From contig NC_064044.1 of the NCBI RefSeq assembly GCF_932526225.1, positions 15,005,453 through 15,069,452 on the forward strand: a stretch of 64,000 nucleotides of DNA. The letters run 5' to 3'. The notes beneath the pieces were generated by a model, which was given only the letters and a program-made list of their open reading frames with translations, was not told where the DNA came from and did no database searches. A program made the position numbers and the translations under genes. Origin of the DNA: Nematostella vectensis. Its lineage: Eukaryota; Cnidaria; Anthozoa; Actiniaria; Edwardsiidae. This document shows positions 32,520 to 42,975 of the stretch, one piece after another (position 1 is the stretch's first letter; every line of letters begins with the position of its first letter).

Positions 32520-32697
32520 TATCTGCTCAACTTAGAAAATGTTTTCTTGATTAAATACAGCGTGAAGAATAGTATTATGATACGATGATGTTTTCTCCAT
32601 AAATTTATCAAGCTCATATTTGTGCCATTCTTTACAAACATGTCTACCGTGTCTTGACTGTGAAAGAGCTCCAGTCAACAAAAATGGTTTGAAGAAT

Positions 32698-32759
32698 TGC
32701 CGAAAACCGGGATTTTTCAGAGTTCCCACAAACTCTCTGGATTGAACCAGGGACCTTCT

Positions 32760-32793
<34 letters not shown>

Positions 32794-32799
32794 TTCGGC
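32698..32799 (-). tRNA. tRNA-Phe(GAA)-like, F3
   Basis: This is a standard F3 copy. Confidence 0.55.
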
Positions 32800-33002
32800 A
32801 CGTTCATGTCCAGACTTAGTCTGCTTTTGCTTAAATATGATGAATTTTGAATGAAAAAATAAAAAGTGCCAAAATGGCAACCAAAGAAGGACTGCTCTTC
32901 CTCGACATTTTTTGAGCAATAATCAAAACTTTGTATTTGCGCAATAGTCAAAACTTTTTCTAATTAAATAGGTAAGAACTTCTAGATTAAAATAAAAGAG
33001 AT

Positions 33003-33074
33003 TTTCCGTACCGGGAGTCGAACTCTGGCAGTCTGATTGAAAACCAGAAATCCTAACCGCTAGACCATATGGGA
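33003..33074 (-). tRNA. tRNA-Glu(TTC), E3
   Basis: E3 with changes at the foot of the anticodon loop (CAATC). Confidence 0.45.
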
Positions 33075-33252
33075 TATCTGCTCAACTTAGGAAATCGTTT
33101 CTTGCTTATTAACAGCGCGAAAAGTAGTATCATGATACGATGATGTTTTCTCCATAAATTTATCAAGCTCATATTTGTACCATTCTTTACAAACATGTCT
33201 GCCGTGTCTTGACTGTGAAAGAGCTACAGTCAACAAAAATGGTTTAAAGAAA

Positions 33253-33298
33253 TGCCGAAACCCGGGAATGTTCAGAGTTCCTACAAACTCTCCGGATT

Positions 33299-33348
<50 letters not shown>

Positions 33349-33354
33349 TTCGGC
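33253..33354 (-). tRNA. tRNA-Phe(GAA)-like, F2
   Basis: This is a consensus F2 copy. Confidence 0.66.
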
Positions 33355-33536
33355 AAGTTCATGTCCAGACTTTGTCTGCTCGGGCTTAAATATGATGAAT
33401 TTTGTATGAAAAACTAAAAAGTGCGCAAAATGTCAAACAAAGAAGGACTGCTCTTCTTCGCCATTGTTTTTGCGCAATAATCAAAACTTTTTCTAATTAT
33501 AAAAGTAAGACCTTCTAGATTTAAAAAAATGCATTT

Positions 33537-33608
33537 TTCCCATACCGGGAGTCGAACCCGGGCAGTCTGGGTGAAAACCAGAAATCCTAACCGCTAGACC
33601 ATATGGGA
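33537..33608 (-). tRNA. tRNA-Glu(TTC), E1, intact
   Basis: All four stems pair without mismatch; A and B boxes are perfect and a T7 run follows. Confidence 0.92.
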
Positions 33609-33785
33609 TATCTGCTCAACTTAGGAAATGTTTTCTTGCTTATTAACAGCGCAAAGAATAGTATCATGATAAGATGATGTTTTCTCCATAAATTTATTAA
33701 GCTCATATATGTGCCATACTTTACAAACATGTCTGCCGTGTCTTTACTGTGAAAGAGCTCCAGTTAACAAAAATGGTTTAAAAAA

Positions 33786-33887
33786 TGGCGAAACCCGGGA
33801 TTTTTCAGAGTTCCTACAAACTCTCCGGATTGAACCAGAGACCTTCAGATCTTTAGTCTGACGCTCTCCCAACAGAGCTATTTCGGC
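33786..33887 (-). tRNA. tRNA-Phe with anticodon AAA, F1
   Basis: The anticodon is AAA; the acceptor 3' end is TTTCGCC (one mismatch) and the D-loop has CTCTGTT. Shared with 35994. Confidence 0.58.
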
Positions 33888-34094
33888 AAGTTCATGTCCA
33901 GACTTAGTCTGCCCGGGCTTAAATATGATGATATTTGTATGAAAAAAAAAAAAAGTGCCAAAATGGCAACCAAAGAAGGACTGCTCTTCCTCGCAATTGT
34001 TTTTGCGCAATATTCAAATCTTTGTTTTTGATCAATAGTCGAAACTTTATCTAATTAAATCGGTAAGAACTTCTAGATTAAAATAAAAGAAATT

Positions 34095-34166
34095 TTTCCG
34101 TACCGGAAGTGGAACCCTGGCAGTCTGGGTGAAAACCAGAAATCCTAACCGCTAGACCATATGGGA
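34095..34166 (-). tRNA. tRNA-Glu(TTC), E4
   Basis: E4 with T-loop TTCCACT, as in 32448. Confidence 0.52.
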
Positions 34167-34344
34167 TATCTGCTCAACTTAGAAAATGTTTTCTTGATTA
34201 AATACAGCGTGAAGAATAGTATTATGATACGATGATGTTTTCTCCATAAATTTATCAAGCTCATATTTGTGCCATTCTTTACAAACATGTCTACCGTGTC
34301 TTGACTGTGAAAGAGCTCCAGTCAACAAAAATGGTTTGAAGAAT

Positions 34345-34446
34345 TTCCGAAAACCGGGATTTTTCAGAGTTCCCACAAACTCTCTGGATTGAACCAGGGA
34401 CCTTCTGATCTTCAGTCTGACTCTCTCCCAACTGAGCTATTTCGGC
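34345..34446 (-). tRNA. tRNA-Phe(GAA)-like, F3
   Basis: F3 with acceptor change TTTCGGA and a D-stem change. Confidence 0.5.
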
Positions 34447-34652
34447 AAGTTCATGTCCAGACTTCGTCTGCTCGGGCTTAAATATGATGAATTTTGTATG
34501 AAAAAATAAAAAGTGCGCAAAATGTCAAACAAAGAAGGACTGCTATTCTTCGCCATTGTTTTTGCGCAATAATCAAAACTTTGTTTTTGCGCAATAGTCG
34601 AAACTTTTTCTAATTAAATAGGTAAGAACTTCTAGATTAAAATAAAAGAGAT

Positions 34653-34724
34653 TTTCCGTACCGGGAGTCGAACTCTGGCAGTCTGGGTGAAAACCAGAAA
34701 TCCTAACCGCTAGACCATATGGGA
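34653..34724 (-). tRNA. tRNA-Glu(TTC), E3 (class example)
   Basis: Gene body with anticodon TTC and intact A box and B box (GGTTCGACTCC replaced only in its stem part by GAGTTCGACTCC). Acceptor TCCCATA faces TACGGAA, leaving C2-A71 and A5-C68 mismatches. T-stem CAGAG faces CCCGG with two mismatches. The usual T8 terminator is replaced by TTTTATTTT about 8 nt downstream, and TTAATAA stands at -38 to -32. Transcription is possible; a stable tRNA is doubtful, so E3 copies are probably pseudogenes. Confidence 0.5.
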
Positions 34725-34902
34725 TATCTGCTCAACTTAGGAAATCGTTTCTTGCTTATTAACAGCGCGAAAAATAGTATCATGAGACGATGAGGTTTTC
34801 TCCATAAATTTATCAAGCTCATATTTGTACCATTCTTTACAAACATGTCTGCCGTGTCTTGACTGTGAAAGAGCTACAGTCAACAAAAATGGTTTAAAGA
34901 AA

Positions 34903-34948
34903 TGCCGAAACCCGGGAATGTTCAGAGTTCCTACAAACTCTCCGGATT

Positions 34949-34998
<50 letters not shown>

Positions 34999-35004
34999 TT
35001 CGGC
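34903..35004 (-). tRNA. tRNA-Phe(GAA)-like, F2
   Basis: F2 copy in the first half of the 1649-bp duplication. Confidence 0.66.
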
Positions 35005-35210
35005 ATGTTCATGTCCACACTTAGTCTGCTCGGGATTAAATATGATGAATTTTGAATGAAAAAATTAAAAAGTGCCAAAATGGCAACCAAAGAAGGACTG
35101 CTCTTCCTCACCATTGTTTTTGCGCAATAATCAAAACTTTGTTTTTGCGCAATAGTCGAAACTTTTTCTAATTAAATAGGTAAGAACTTCTAGATTAAAA
35201 TAAAAGAGAT

Positions 35211-35282
35211 TTTCCGTACCGGGAGTCGAACTCTGGCAGTCTGGGTGAAAACCAGAAATCCTAACCGCTAGACCATATGGGA
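35211..35282 (-). tRNA. tRNA-Glu(TTC), E3
   Basis: E3 copy, duplicated at 36860. Confidence 0.5.
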
Positions 35283-35460
35283 TATCTGCTCAACTTAGGA
35301 AATCGTTTCTTGCTTATTAACAGCGCGAAAAATAGTATCATTAGACGATGAGGTTTTCTCCATAAATTTATCAAGCTCATATTTGTACCATTCTTTACAA
35401 ACATGTCTGCCGTGTCTTGACTGTGAAAGAGCTACAGTCAACAAAAATGGTTTAAAGAAA

Positions 35461-35506
35461 TGCCGAAACCCGGGAATGTTCAGAGTTCCTACAAACTCTC
35501 CGGATT

Positions 35507-35556
<50 letters not shown>

Positions 35557-35562
35557 TTCGGC
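35461..35562 (-). tRNA. tRNA-Phe(GAA)-like, F2
   Basis: F2 copy, duplicated at 37110. Confidence 0.66.
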
Positions 35563-35744
35563 AAGTTCATGTCCAGACTTTGTCTGCTCGGGCTTAAATA
35601 TGATGAATTTTGTATGAAAAACTAAAAAGTGCGCAAAATGTCAAACAAAGAAGGACTGCTCTTCTTCGCCATTGTTTTTGCGCAATAATCAAAACTTTTT
35701 CTAATTATAAAAGTAAGACCTTCTAGATTTAAAAAAATGCATTT

Positions 35745-35816
35745 TTCCCATACCGGGAGTCGAACCCGGGCAGTCTGGGTGAAAACCAGAAATCCTAACC
35801 GCTAGACCATATGGGA
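35745..35816 (-). tRNA. tRNA-Glu(TTC), E1, intact (class example)
   Basis: This 72-nt gene would give a tRNA that carries glutamate to GAA and GAG codons. Acceptor TCCCATA pairs with TATGGGA, discriminator A. The D-arm GTCTAGCGGTTAGGAT forms the A box. Anticodon stem TCTGG pairs with CCAGA around loop TTTTCAC; the 27-43 pair is T-A where many animals have C-G, a matched change on both strands that argues for past selection. T-stem CCGGG pairs with CCCGG around TTCGACT, giving a perfect B box. No CCA is encoded. Of all copies these look most able to function. Confidence 0.93.
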
Positions 35817-35993
35817 TATCTGCTCAACTTAGGAAATGTTTTCTTGCTTATTAACAGCGCAAAGAATACTATCATGATAAGATGATGTTTTCTCCATAAA
35901 TTTATTAAGCTCATATATGTGCCATACTTTACAAACATGTCTGCCGTGTCTTTACTGTGAAAGAGCTCCAGTTAACAAAAATGGTTTAAAAAA

Positions 35994-36095
35994 TGGCGAA
36001 ACCCGGGATTTTTCAGAGTTCCTACAAACTCTCCGGATTGAACCAGAGACCTTCAGATCTTTAGTCTGACGCTCTCCCAACAGAGCTATTTCGGC
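35994..36095 (-). tRNA. tRNA-Phe with anticodon AAA, F1
   Basis: Near-identical to 33786, including the AAA anticodon. Confidence 0.58.
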
Positions 36096-36301
36096 AAGTT
36101 CATGTCCAGACTTCGTCTGCTCGGGCTTAAATATGATGAATTTTGTATGAAAAAATAAAAAGTGCGCAAAATGTCAAACAAAGAAGGACTGCTATTCTTC
36201 GCCATTGTTTTTGCGCAATAATCAAAACTTTGTTTTTGCGCAATAGTCGAAACTTTTTCTAATTAAATAGGTAAGAACTTCTAGATTAAAATAAAAGAGA
36301 T

Positions 36302-36373
36302 TTTCCGTACCGGGAGTCGAACTCTGGCAGTCTGGGTGAAAACCAGAAATCCTAACCGCTAGACCATATGGGA
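36302..36373 (-). tRNA. tRNA-Glu(TTC), E3
   Basis: Duplicate of 34653 at offset 1649. Confidence 0.5.
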
Positions 36374-36551
36374 TATCTGCTCAACTTAGGAAATCGTTTC
36401 TTGCTTATTAACAGCGCGAAAAATAGTATCATGAGACGATGAGGTTTTCTCCATAAATTTATCAAGCTCATATTTGTACCATTCTTTACAAACATGTCTG
36501 CCGTGTCTTGACTGTGAAAGAGCTACAGTCAACAAAAATGGTTTAAAGAAA

Positions 36552-36597
36552 TGCCGAAACCCGGGAATGTTCAGAGTTCCTACAAACTCTCCGGATT

Positions 36598-36647
<50 letters not shown>

Positions 36648-36653
36648 TTCGGC
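36552..36653 (-). tRNA. tRNA-Phe(GAA)-like, F2 (class example)
   Basis: The acceptor GCCGAAA pairs with TTTCGGC. The A box is TAGCTCAGTTGG, anticodon arm TCAGA-CTGAAGA-TCTGA is fully paired, and the B box GGTTCAATCC is intact. The 29-nt insert then follows in the form ending AACATTC, before T-stem strand CCGGG. No T run follows the 3' end directly; the sequence TTTCTTT comes first and T5 about 15 nt on, so a longer 3' trailer is expected if transcribed. A canonical mature Phe tRNA would require removal of the insert. Confidence 0.66.
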
Positions 36654-36859
36654 ATGTTCATGTCCACACTTAGTCTGCTCGGGATTAAATATGATGAATT
36701 TTGAATGAAAAAATTAAAAAGTGCCAAAATGGCAACCAAAGAAGGACTGCTCTTCCTCACCATTGTTTTTGCGCAATAATCAAAACTTTGTTTTTGCGCA
36801 ATAGTCGAAACTTTTTCTAATTAAATAGGTAAGAACTTCTAGATTAAAATAAAAGAGAT

Positions 36860-36931
36860 TTTCCGTACCGGGAGTCGAACTCTGGCAGTCTGGGTGAAAA
36901 CCAGAAATCCTAACCGCTAGACCATATGGGA
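36860..36931 (-). tRNA. tRNA-Glu(TTC), E3
   Basis: Duplicate of 35211 at offset 1649. Confidence 0.5.
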
Positions 36932-37109
36932 TATCTGCTCAACTTAGGAAATCGTTTCTTGCTTATTAACAGCGCGAAAAATAGTATCATTAGACGATGA
37001 GGTTTTCTCCATAAATTTATCAAGCTCATATTTGTACCATTCTTTACAAACATGTCTGCCGTGTCTTGACTGTGAAAGAGCTACAGTCAACAAAAATGGT
37101 TTAAAGAAA

Positions 37110-37155
37110 TGCCGAAACCCGGGAATGTTCAGAGTTCCTACAAACTCTCCGGATT

Positions 37156-37205
<50 letters not shown>

Positions 37206-37211
37206 TTCGGC
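37110..37211 (-). tRNA. tRNA-Phe(GAA)-like, F2
   Basis: Duplicate of 35461 at offset 1649. Confidence 0.66.
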
Positions 37212-37394
37212 AAGTTCATGTCCAGACTTTGTCTGCTCGGGCTTAAATATGATGAATTTTGAATGAAAAAATAAAAAGTGCGCAAAATGGCAAACAAAGA
37301 AGGACTGCTCTTTTTCGCCATTGTTTTTGCGCAATAATCAAAACTTTATCTAATTATAAAAGTAAGAACTTCTAGATTTAAAAAAATGCATTTT

Positions 37395-37466
37395 TTCCCA
37401 TACCGGGAGTCGAACCCGTGCCGTCTGGGTGAAAACCAGAAATCCTAACCGCTAGACCATATGGGA
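37395..37466 (-). tRNA. tRNA-Glu(TTC), E6 (class example)
   Basis: Acceptor, anticodon arm and T-loop match the intact class, with a T7 run downstream. The T-stem 5' strand is ACGGG, so only the 49-65 pair is lost. This copy could plausibly still be processed. Confidence 0.8.
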
Positions 37467-37644
37467 TATCTGCTAACCTTAGGAAATGTTTTCTTGATTA
37501 AATACAGCGCGAACAATAGTATTATGATACGATGATGTTTTCTCCATAAATTTATCAAGCTCATATTTGTACCATTCTTTACAAACATGTCTGCCGTGTC
37601 TTGACTGTGAAAGAGCTACAGTCAACAAAAATGGTTTAAAGAAA

Positions 37645-37690
37645 TGCCGAAACCCGGGAATGTTCAGAGTTCCTACAAACTCTCCGGATT

Positions 37691-37740
<50 letters not shown>

Positions 37741-37746
37741 TTCGGC
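37645..37746 (-). tRNA. tRNA-Phe(GAA)-like, F2
   Basis: Consensus F2 copy, followed upstream by a hybrid spacer. Confidence 0.66.
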
Positions 37747-37950
37747 AAGTTCATGTCCAGACTTCGTCTGCTCGGGCTTAAATATGATGAATTTTGTATG
37801 AAAAACTAAAAAGTGCGCAAAATGTCAACCAAAGAAGGACTGCTCTTCCTCGACATTTTTTGAGCAATAATCAAAACTTTGTTTTTGCGCAATAGTCGAA
37901 ACTTTTTCTAATTAAATAGGTAAGAACTTCTAGATTAAAATAAAAGAGAT

Positions 37951-38022
37951 TTTCCGTACCGGGAGTCGAACTCTGGCAGTCTGGGTGAAAACCAGAAATC
38001 CTAACCGCTAGACCATATGGGA
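37951..38022 (-). tRNA. tRNA-Glu(TTC), E3
   Basis: Standard E3 copy just before the 1675-bp blocks. Confidence 0.5.
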
Positions 38023-38200
38023 TATCTGCTCAACTTAGGAAATCGTTTCTTGCTTATTAACAGCGCGAAAAATAGTATCATGATACGATGAGGTTTTCTC
38101 CATAAATTTATCAAGCTCATATTTGTACCATTCTTTACAAACATGTCTGCCGTGTCTTGACTGTGAAAGAGCTACAGTCAACAAAAATGGTTTAAAGAAA

Positions 38201-38246
38201 TGCCGAAACCCGGGAATGTTCAGAGTTCCTACAAACTCTCCGGATT

Positions 38247-38296
<50 letters not shown>

Positions 38297-38302
38297 TTCG
38301 GC
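38201..38302 (-). tRNA. tRNA-Phe(GAA)-like, F2
   Basis: The 3' part is F2-type while the 5' flank matches the CCAGG group, so an exchange point lies inside the gene. Confidence 0.65.
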
Positions 38303-38508
38303 ATGTTCATGTCCACACTTAGTCTGCTCGGGATTAAATATGATGAATTTTGAATGAAAAAATTAAAAAGTGCCAAAATGGCAACCAAAGAAGGACTGCT
38401 CTTCCTCGCCATTGTTTTTGCGCAATAATCAAAACTTTGTTTTTGCGCAATAGTCGAAACTTTTTCTAAATAAATAGGTAAGAACTTCTAGATTAAAATA
38501 AAAGAGAT

Positions 38509-38580
38509 TTTCCGTACCGGGAGTAGCACCCGGTCCGTCTGAGTGAAAACCAGATATCCTAACCGCTAGACCATATGGGA
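38509..38580 (-). tRNA. tRNA-Glu(TTC), E5 (class example)
   Basis: The T-stem pairs (CCGGG with CCCGG) but the loop is TGCTACT in place of TTCGACT, removing the conserved TTC and purine 57 of the B box. The acceptor has the two E3-type mismatches. The anticodon stem pairs with one G-T. Four extra bases (ATAT) after the 5' end shift the TATA-like element to -42 to -36. With B box and promoter spacing both altered, this class is the least likely to be transcribed. Confidence 0.45.
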
Positions 38581-38762
38581 TATATATCTGCTCACCTTAG
38601 GAAATGTTTTCTTGATTAAATACATTGCGAAGAATAGTATTATGATACGATGATGTTTTCTCCATAAATTTATCAAGCCCATATTTGTGCCATTCTTTAC
38701 AAACATGTCTGCCGCGTCTTGACTGTGAAAGAGCTCCAGTTAACAAAAATGGTTTAAAAAAA

Positions 38763-38808
38763 TGCCGAAACCCGGGATTTTTCAGAGTTCCTACAAACTC
38801 TCCGGATT

Positions 38809-38858
<50 letters not shown>

Positions 38859-38864
38859 TTCGGC
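38763..38864 (-). tRNA. tRNA-Phe(GAA)-like, F1
   Basis: Consensus F1 copy, first of three at a 1675-bp period. Confidence 0.7.
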
Positions 38865-39070
38865 ACGTTCATGTCCAGACTTAGTCTGCCCGGGCTTAAA
38901 TATGATGAATTTTGTATGAAAAAATAAAAAGTGCCAAAATGGCAACCAAAGAAGGACTGCTCTTCCTCGCAAATGTTTTTGCGCAATATTCAAAACTTTG
39001 TTTTTGCGCAATAGTCGAAACTTTATCTAATTAAATCGGTAAGAACTTCTAGATTAAAATAAAAGAAATT

Positions 39071-39142
39071 TTTCCGTACCGGAAGTCGAACCCTGGCAGT
39101 CTGGGTGAAAACCAGAAATCCTAACCGCTAGACCATATGGGA
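39071..39142 (-). tRNA. tRNA-Glu(TTC), E4 (class example)
   Basis: The acceptor has the C2-A71 and A5-C68 mismatches. T-stem CAGGG faces TCCGG with one mismatch and one G-T pair; the T-loop is TTCGACT. The upstream element is TATTTAA. The downstream run is TTTTATTTT-like. Structure is weaker than E1 but better than E3. Confidence 0.6.
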
Positions 39143-39320
39143 TATCTGCTCAACTTAGGAAATGTTTTCTTGATTAAATACAGCGTGAAGAATAGTATTA
39201 TGATACGATGATGTTTTCTCCATAAATTTATCAAGCTCATATTTGTGCCATTCTTTACAAACATGTCTACCGTGTCTTGACTGTGAAAGAGCTCCAGTCA
39301 ACAAAAATGGTTTGAAGAAT

Positions 39321-39382
39321 TGCCGAAAACCGGGATTTTTCAGAGTTCCCACAAACTCTCTGGATTGAACCAGGGACCTTCT

Positions 39383-39416
<34 letters not shown>

Positions 39417-39422
39417 TTCGGC
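39321..39422 (-). tRNA. tRNA-Phe(GAA)-like, F3 (class example)
   Basis: The acceptor pairs fully and anticodon GAA is kept, but the anticodon stem 3' strand is TCAGA, leaving A29-A41. The T-stem 3' strand CCGGT leaves a 49-65 mismatch. The insert hairpin stem AGAGTT with AACTCT is closed over loop TGTGGG. The 3' flank AATTCTTC has no immediate T run. The shared set of changes marks one lineage of at least eleven copies. Confidence 0.56.
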
Positions 39423-39625
39423 ACGTTCATGTCCAGACTTAGTCTGCTTTTGCTTAAATATGATGAATTTTGAATGAAAAAATAAAAAGTGCCAAAATGG
39501 CAACCAAAGAAGGACTGCTCTTCCTCGACATTTTTTGAGCAATAATCAAAACTTTGTTTTTGCGCAATAGTCGAAACTTTTTCTAATTAAATAGGTAAGA
39601 ACTTCTAGATTAAAATAAAAGAGAT

Positions 39626-39697
39626 TTTCCGTACCGGGAGTCGAACTCTGGCAGTCTGGGTGAAAACCAGAAATCCTAACCGCTAGACCATATGGGA
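39626..39697 (-). tRNA. tRNA-Glu(TTC), E3
   Basis: E3 copy, first of three at a 1675-bp period. Confidence 0.5.
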
Positions 39698-39875
39698 TAT
39701 CTGCTCAACTTAGGAAATCGTTTCTTGCTTATTAACAGCGCGAAAAATAGTATCATGATACGATGATGTTTTCTCCATAAATTTATTAAGCTCATATATG
39801 TGCCATACTTTACAAACATGTCTGCCGTGTCTTGACTGTGAAAGAGCTCCAGTTAACAAAAATGGTTTAAAAAAA

Positions 39876-39921
39876 TGCCGAAACCTGGGATTTTTCAGAG
39901 TTCCTACAAACTCTCCGGATT

Positions 39922-39971
<50 letters not shown>

Positions 39972-39977
39972 TTCGGC
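39876..39977 (-). tRNA. tRNA-Phe(GAA)-like, F1, CCAGG T-stem
   Basis: All stems pair perfectly around the insert; first of three at a 1675-bp period. Confidence 0.7.
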
Positions 39978-40183
39978 ATGTTCATGTCCACACTTAGTCT
40001 GCTCGGGATTAAATATGATGAATTTTGAATGAAAAAATTAAAAAGTGCCAAAATGGCAACCAAAGAAGGACTGCTCTTCCTCGCCATTGTTTTTGCGCAA
40101 TAATCAAAACTTTGTTTTTGCGCAATAGTCGAAACTTTTTCTAAATAAATAGGTAAGAACTTCTAGATTAAAATAAAAGAGAT

Positions 40184-40255
40184 TTTCCGTACCGGGAGTA
40201 GCACCCGGTCCGTCTGAGTGAAAACCAGATATCCTAACCGCTAGACCATATGGGA
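40184..40255 (-). tRNA. tRNA-Glu(TTC), E5
   Basis: Second 1675-bp block; same as 38509. Confidence 0.45.
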
Positions 40256-40437
40256 TATATATCTGCTCACCTTAGGAAATGTTTTCTTGATTAAATACAT
40301 TGCGAAGAATAGTATTATGATACGATGATGTTTTCTCCATAAATTTATCAAGCCCATATTTGTGCCATTCTTTACAAACATGTCTGCCGCGTCTTGACTG
40401 TGAAAGAGCTCCAGTTAACAAAAATGGTTTAAAAAAA

Positions 40438-40483
40438 TGCCGAAACCCGGGATTTTTCAGAGTTCCTACAAACTCTCCGGATT

Positions 40484-40533
<50 letters not shown>

Positions 40534-40539
40534 TTCGGC
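40438..40539 (-). tRNA. tRNA-Phe(GAA)-like, F1
   Basis: Second 1675-bp block; same as 38763. Confidence 0.7.
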
Positions 40540-40745
40540 ACGTTCATGTCCAGACTTAGTCTGCCCGGGCTTAAATATGATGAATTTTGTATGAAAAAAT
40601 AAAAAGTGCCAAAATGGCAACCAAAGAAGGACTGCTCTTCCTCGCAAATGTTTTTGCGCAATATTCAAAACTTTGTTTTTGCGCAATAGTCGAAACTTTA
40701 TCTAATTAAATCGGTAAGAACTTCTAGATTAAAATAAAAGAAATT

Positions 40746-40817
40746 TTTCCGTACCGGAAGTCGAACCCTGGCAGTCTGGGTGAAAACCAGAAATCCTAAC
40801 CGCTAGACCATATGGGA
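40746..40817 (-). tRNA. tRNA-Glu(TTC), E4
   Basis: Second 1675-bp block; same as 39071. Confidence 0.6.
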
Positions 40818-40995
40818 TATCTGCTCAACTTAGGAAATGTTTTCTTGATTAAATACAGCGTGAAGAATAGTATTATGATACGATGATGTTTTCTCCATAA
40901 ATTTATCAAGCTCATATTTGTGCCATTCTTTACAAACATGTCTACCGTGTCTTGACTGTGAAAGAGCTCCAGTCAACAAAAATGGTTTGAAGAAT

Positions 40996-41057
40996 TGCCG
41001 AAAACCGGGATTTTTCAGAGTTCCCACAAACTCTCTGGATTGAACCAGGGACCTTCT

Positions 41058-41091
<34 letters not shown>

Positions 41092-41097
41092 TTCGGC
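40996..41097 (-). tRNA. tRNA-Phe(GAA)-like, F3
   Basis: Second 1675-bp block; same as 39321. Confidence 0.56.
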
Positions 41098-41300
41098 ACG
41101 TTCATGTCCAGACTTAGTCTGCTTTTGCTTAAATATGATGAATTTTGAATGAAAAAATAAAAAGTGCCAAAATGGCAACCAAAGAAGGACTGCTCTTCCT
41201 CGACATTTTTTGAGCAATAATCAAAACTTTGTTTTTGCGCAATAGTCGAAACTTTTTCTAATTAAATAGGTAAGAACTTCTAGATTAAAATAAAAGAGAT

Positions 41301-41372
41301 TTTCCGTACCGGGAGTCGAACTCTGGCAGTCTGGGTGAAAACCAGAAATCCTAACCGCTAGACCATATGGGA
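41301..41372 (-). tRNA. tRNA-Glu(TTC), E3
   Basis: Second 1675-bp block; same as 39626. Confidence 0.5.
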
Positions 41373-41550
41373 TATCTGCTCAACTTAGGAAATCGTTTCT
41401 TGCTTATTAACAGCGCGAAAAATAGTATCATGATACGATGATGTTTTCTCCATAAATTTATTAAGCTCATATATGTGCCATACTTTACAAACATGTCTGC
41501 CGTGTCTTGACTGTGAAAGAGCTCCAGTTAACAAAAATGGTTTAAAAAAA

Positions 41551-41596
41551 TGCCGAAACCTGGGATTTTTCAGAGTTCCTACAAACTCTCCGGATT

Positions 41597-41646
<50 letters not shown>

Positions 41647-41652
41647 TTCGGC
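41551..41652 (-). tRNA. tRNA-Phe(GAA)-like, F1, CCAGG T-stem
   Basis: Second 1675-bp block; same as 39876. Confidence 0.7.
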
Positions 41653-41858
41653 ATGTTCATGTCCACACTTAGTCTGCTCGGGATTAAATATGATGAATTT
41701 TGAATGAAAAAATTAAAAAGTGCCAAAATGGCAACCAAAGAAGGACTGCTCTTCCTCGCCATTGTTTTTGCGCAATAATCAAAACTTTGTTTTTGCGCAA
41801 TAGTCGAAACTTTTTCTAAATAAATAGGTAAGAACTTCTAGATTAAAATAAAAGAGAT

Positions 41859-41930
41859 TTTCCGTACCGGGAGTAGCACCCGGTCCGTCTGAGTGAAAAC
41901 CAGATATCCTAACCGCTAGACCATATGGGA
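41859..41930 (-). tRNA. tRNA-Glu(TTC), E5
   Basis: Third 1675-bp block; same as 38509. Confidence 0.45.
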
Positions 41931-42112
41931 TATATATCTGCTCACCTTAGGAAATGTTTTCTTGATTAAATACATTGCGAAGAATAGTATTATGATACGA
42001 TGATGTTTTCTCCATAAATTTATCAAGCCCATATTTGTGCCATTCTTTACAAACATGTCTGCCGCGTCTTGACTGTGAAAGAGCTCCAGTTAACAAAAAT
42101 GGTTTAAAAAAA

Positions 42113-42158
42113 TGCCGAAACCCGGGATTTTTCAGAGTTCCTACAAACTCTCCGGATT

Positions 42159-42195
<37 letters not shown>

Positions 42196-42214
42196 TAAAC
42201 TGAGCTATTTCGGC
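42113..42214 (-). tRNA. tRNA-Phe(GAA)-like, F1
   Basis: Third block; the D-loop reads AGTTTAGAGAG, so two G bases of the usual GG pair are lost here only. Confidence 0.6.
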
Positions 42215-42420
42215 ACGTTCATGTCCAGACTTAGTCTGCCCGGGCTTAAATATGATGAATTTTGTATGAAAAAATAAAAAGTGCCAAAATGGCAACCAAA
42301 GAAGGACTGCTCTTCCTCGCAAATGTTTTTGCGCAATATTCAAAACTTTGTTTTTGCGCAATAGTCGAAACTTTATCTAATTAAATCGGTAAGAACTTCT
42401 AGATTAAAATAAAAGAAATT

Positions 42421-42492
42421 TTTCCGTACCGGAAGTCGAACCCTGGCAGTCTGGGTGAAAACCAGAAATCCTAACCGCTAGACCATATGGGA
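42421..42492 (-). tRNA. tRNA-Glu(TTC), E4
   Basis: Third 1675-bp block; same as 39071. Confidence 0.6.
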
Positions 42493-42670
42493 TATCTGCT
42501 CAACTTAGGAAATGTTTTCTTGATTAAATACAGCGTGAAGAATAGTATTATGATACGATGATGTTTTCTCCATAAATTTATCAAGCTCATATTTGTGCCA
42601 TTCTTTACAAACATGTCTACCGTGTCTTGACTGTGAAAGAGCTCCAGTCAACAAAAATGGTTTGAAGAAT

Positions 42671-42732
42671 TGCCGAAAACCGGGATTTTTCAGAGTTCCC
42701 ACAAACTCTCTGGATTGAACCAGGGACCTTCT

Positions 42733-42766
<34 letters not shown>

Positions 42767-42772
42767 TTCGGC
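42671..42772 (-). tRNA. tRNA-Phe(GAA)-like, F3
   Basis: Third 1675-bp block; same as 39321. Confidence 0.56.
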
Positions 42773-42975
42773 ACGTTCATGTCCAGACTTAGTCTGCTTT
42801 TGCTTAAATATGATGAATTTTGAATGAAAAAATAAAAAGTGCCAAAATGGCAACCAAAGAAGGACTGCTCTTCCTCGACATTTTTTGAGCAATAATCAAA
42901 ACTTTGTTTTTGCGCAATAGTCGAAACTTTTTCTAATTAAATAGGTAAGAACTTCTAGATTAAAATAAAAGAGAT

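Larger units (their letters stand above)
30790..33790. repeat. Duplicated block, partner at about 44024-47026
   Basis: Gene order and class (F3-like, E3, hybrid F1/F2, E5, F1, E4, F3, E3, F2, E1, F1) match the segment at 44024-47026 at an offset of 13,234-13,236 bp. The one E3 to E3 pair at the left edge differs: the partner Glu is truncated at 44020. Confidence 0.85.
34440..37260. repeat. 1649-bp duplication
   Basis: About 34440-35610 recurs at 36089-37260 with an offset of 1649 bp. Both carry the F2-E3-F2 series with rare spacer variants such as a changed TATGAGACGATGAGG stretch downstream of Phe. The left boundary falls at the 5' end of a Phe gene. Confidence 0.85.
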
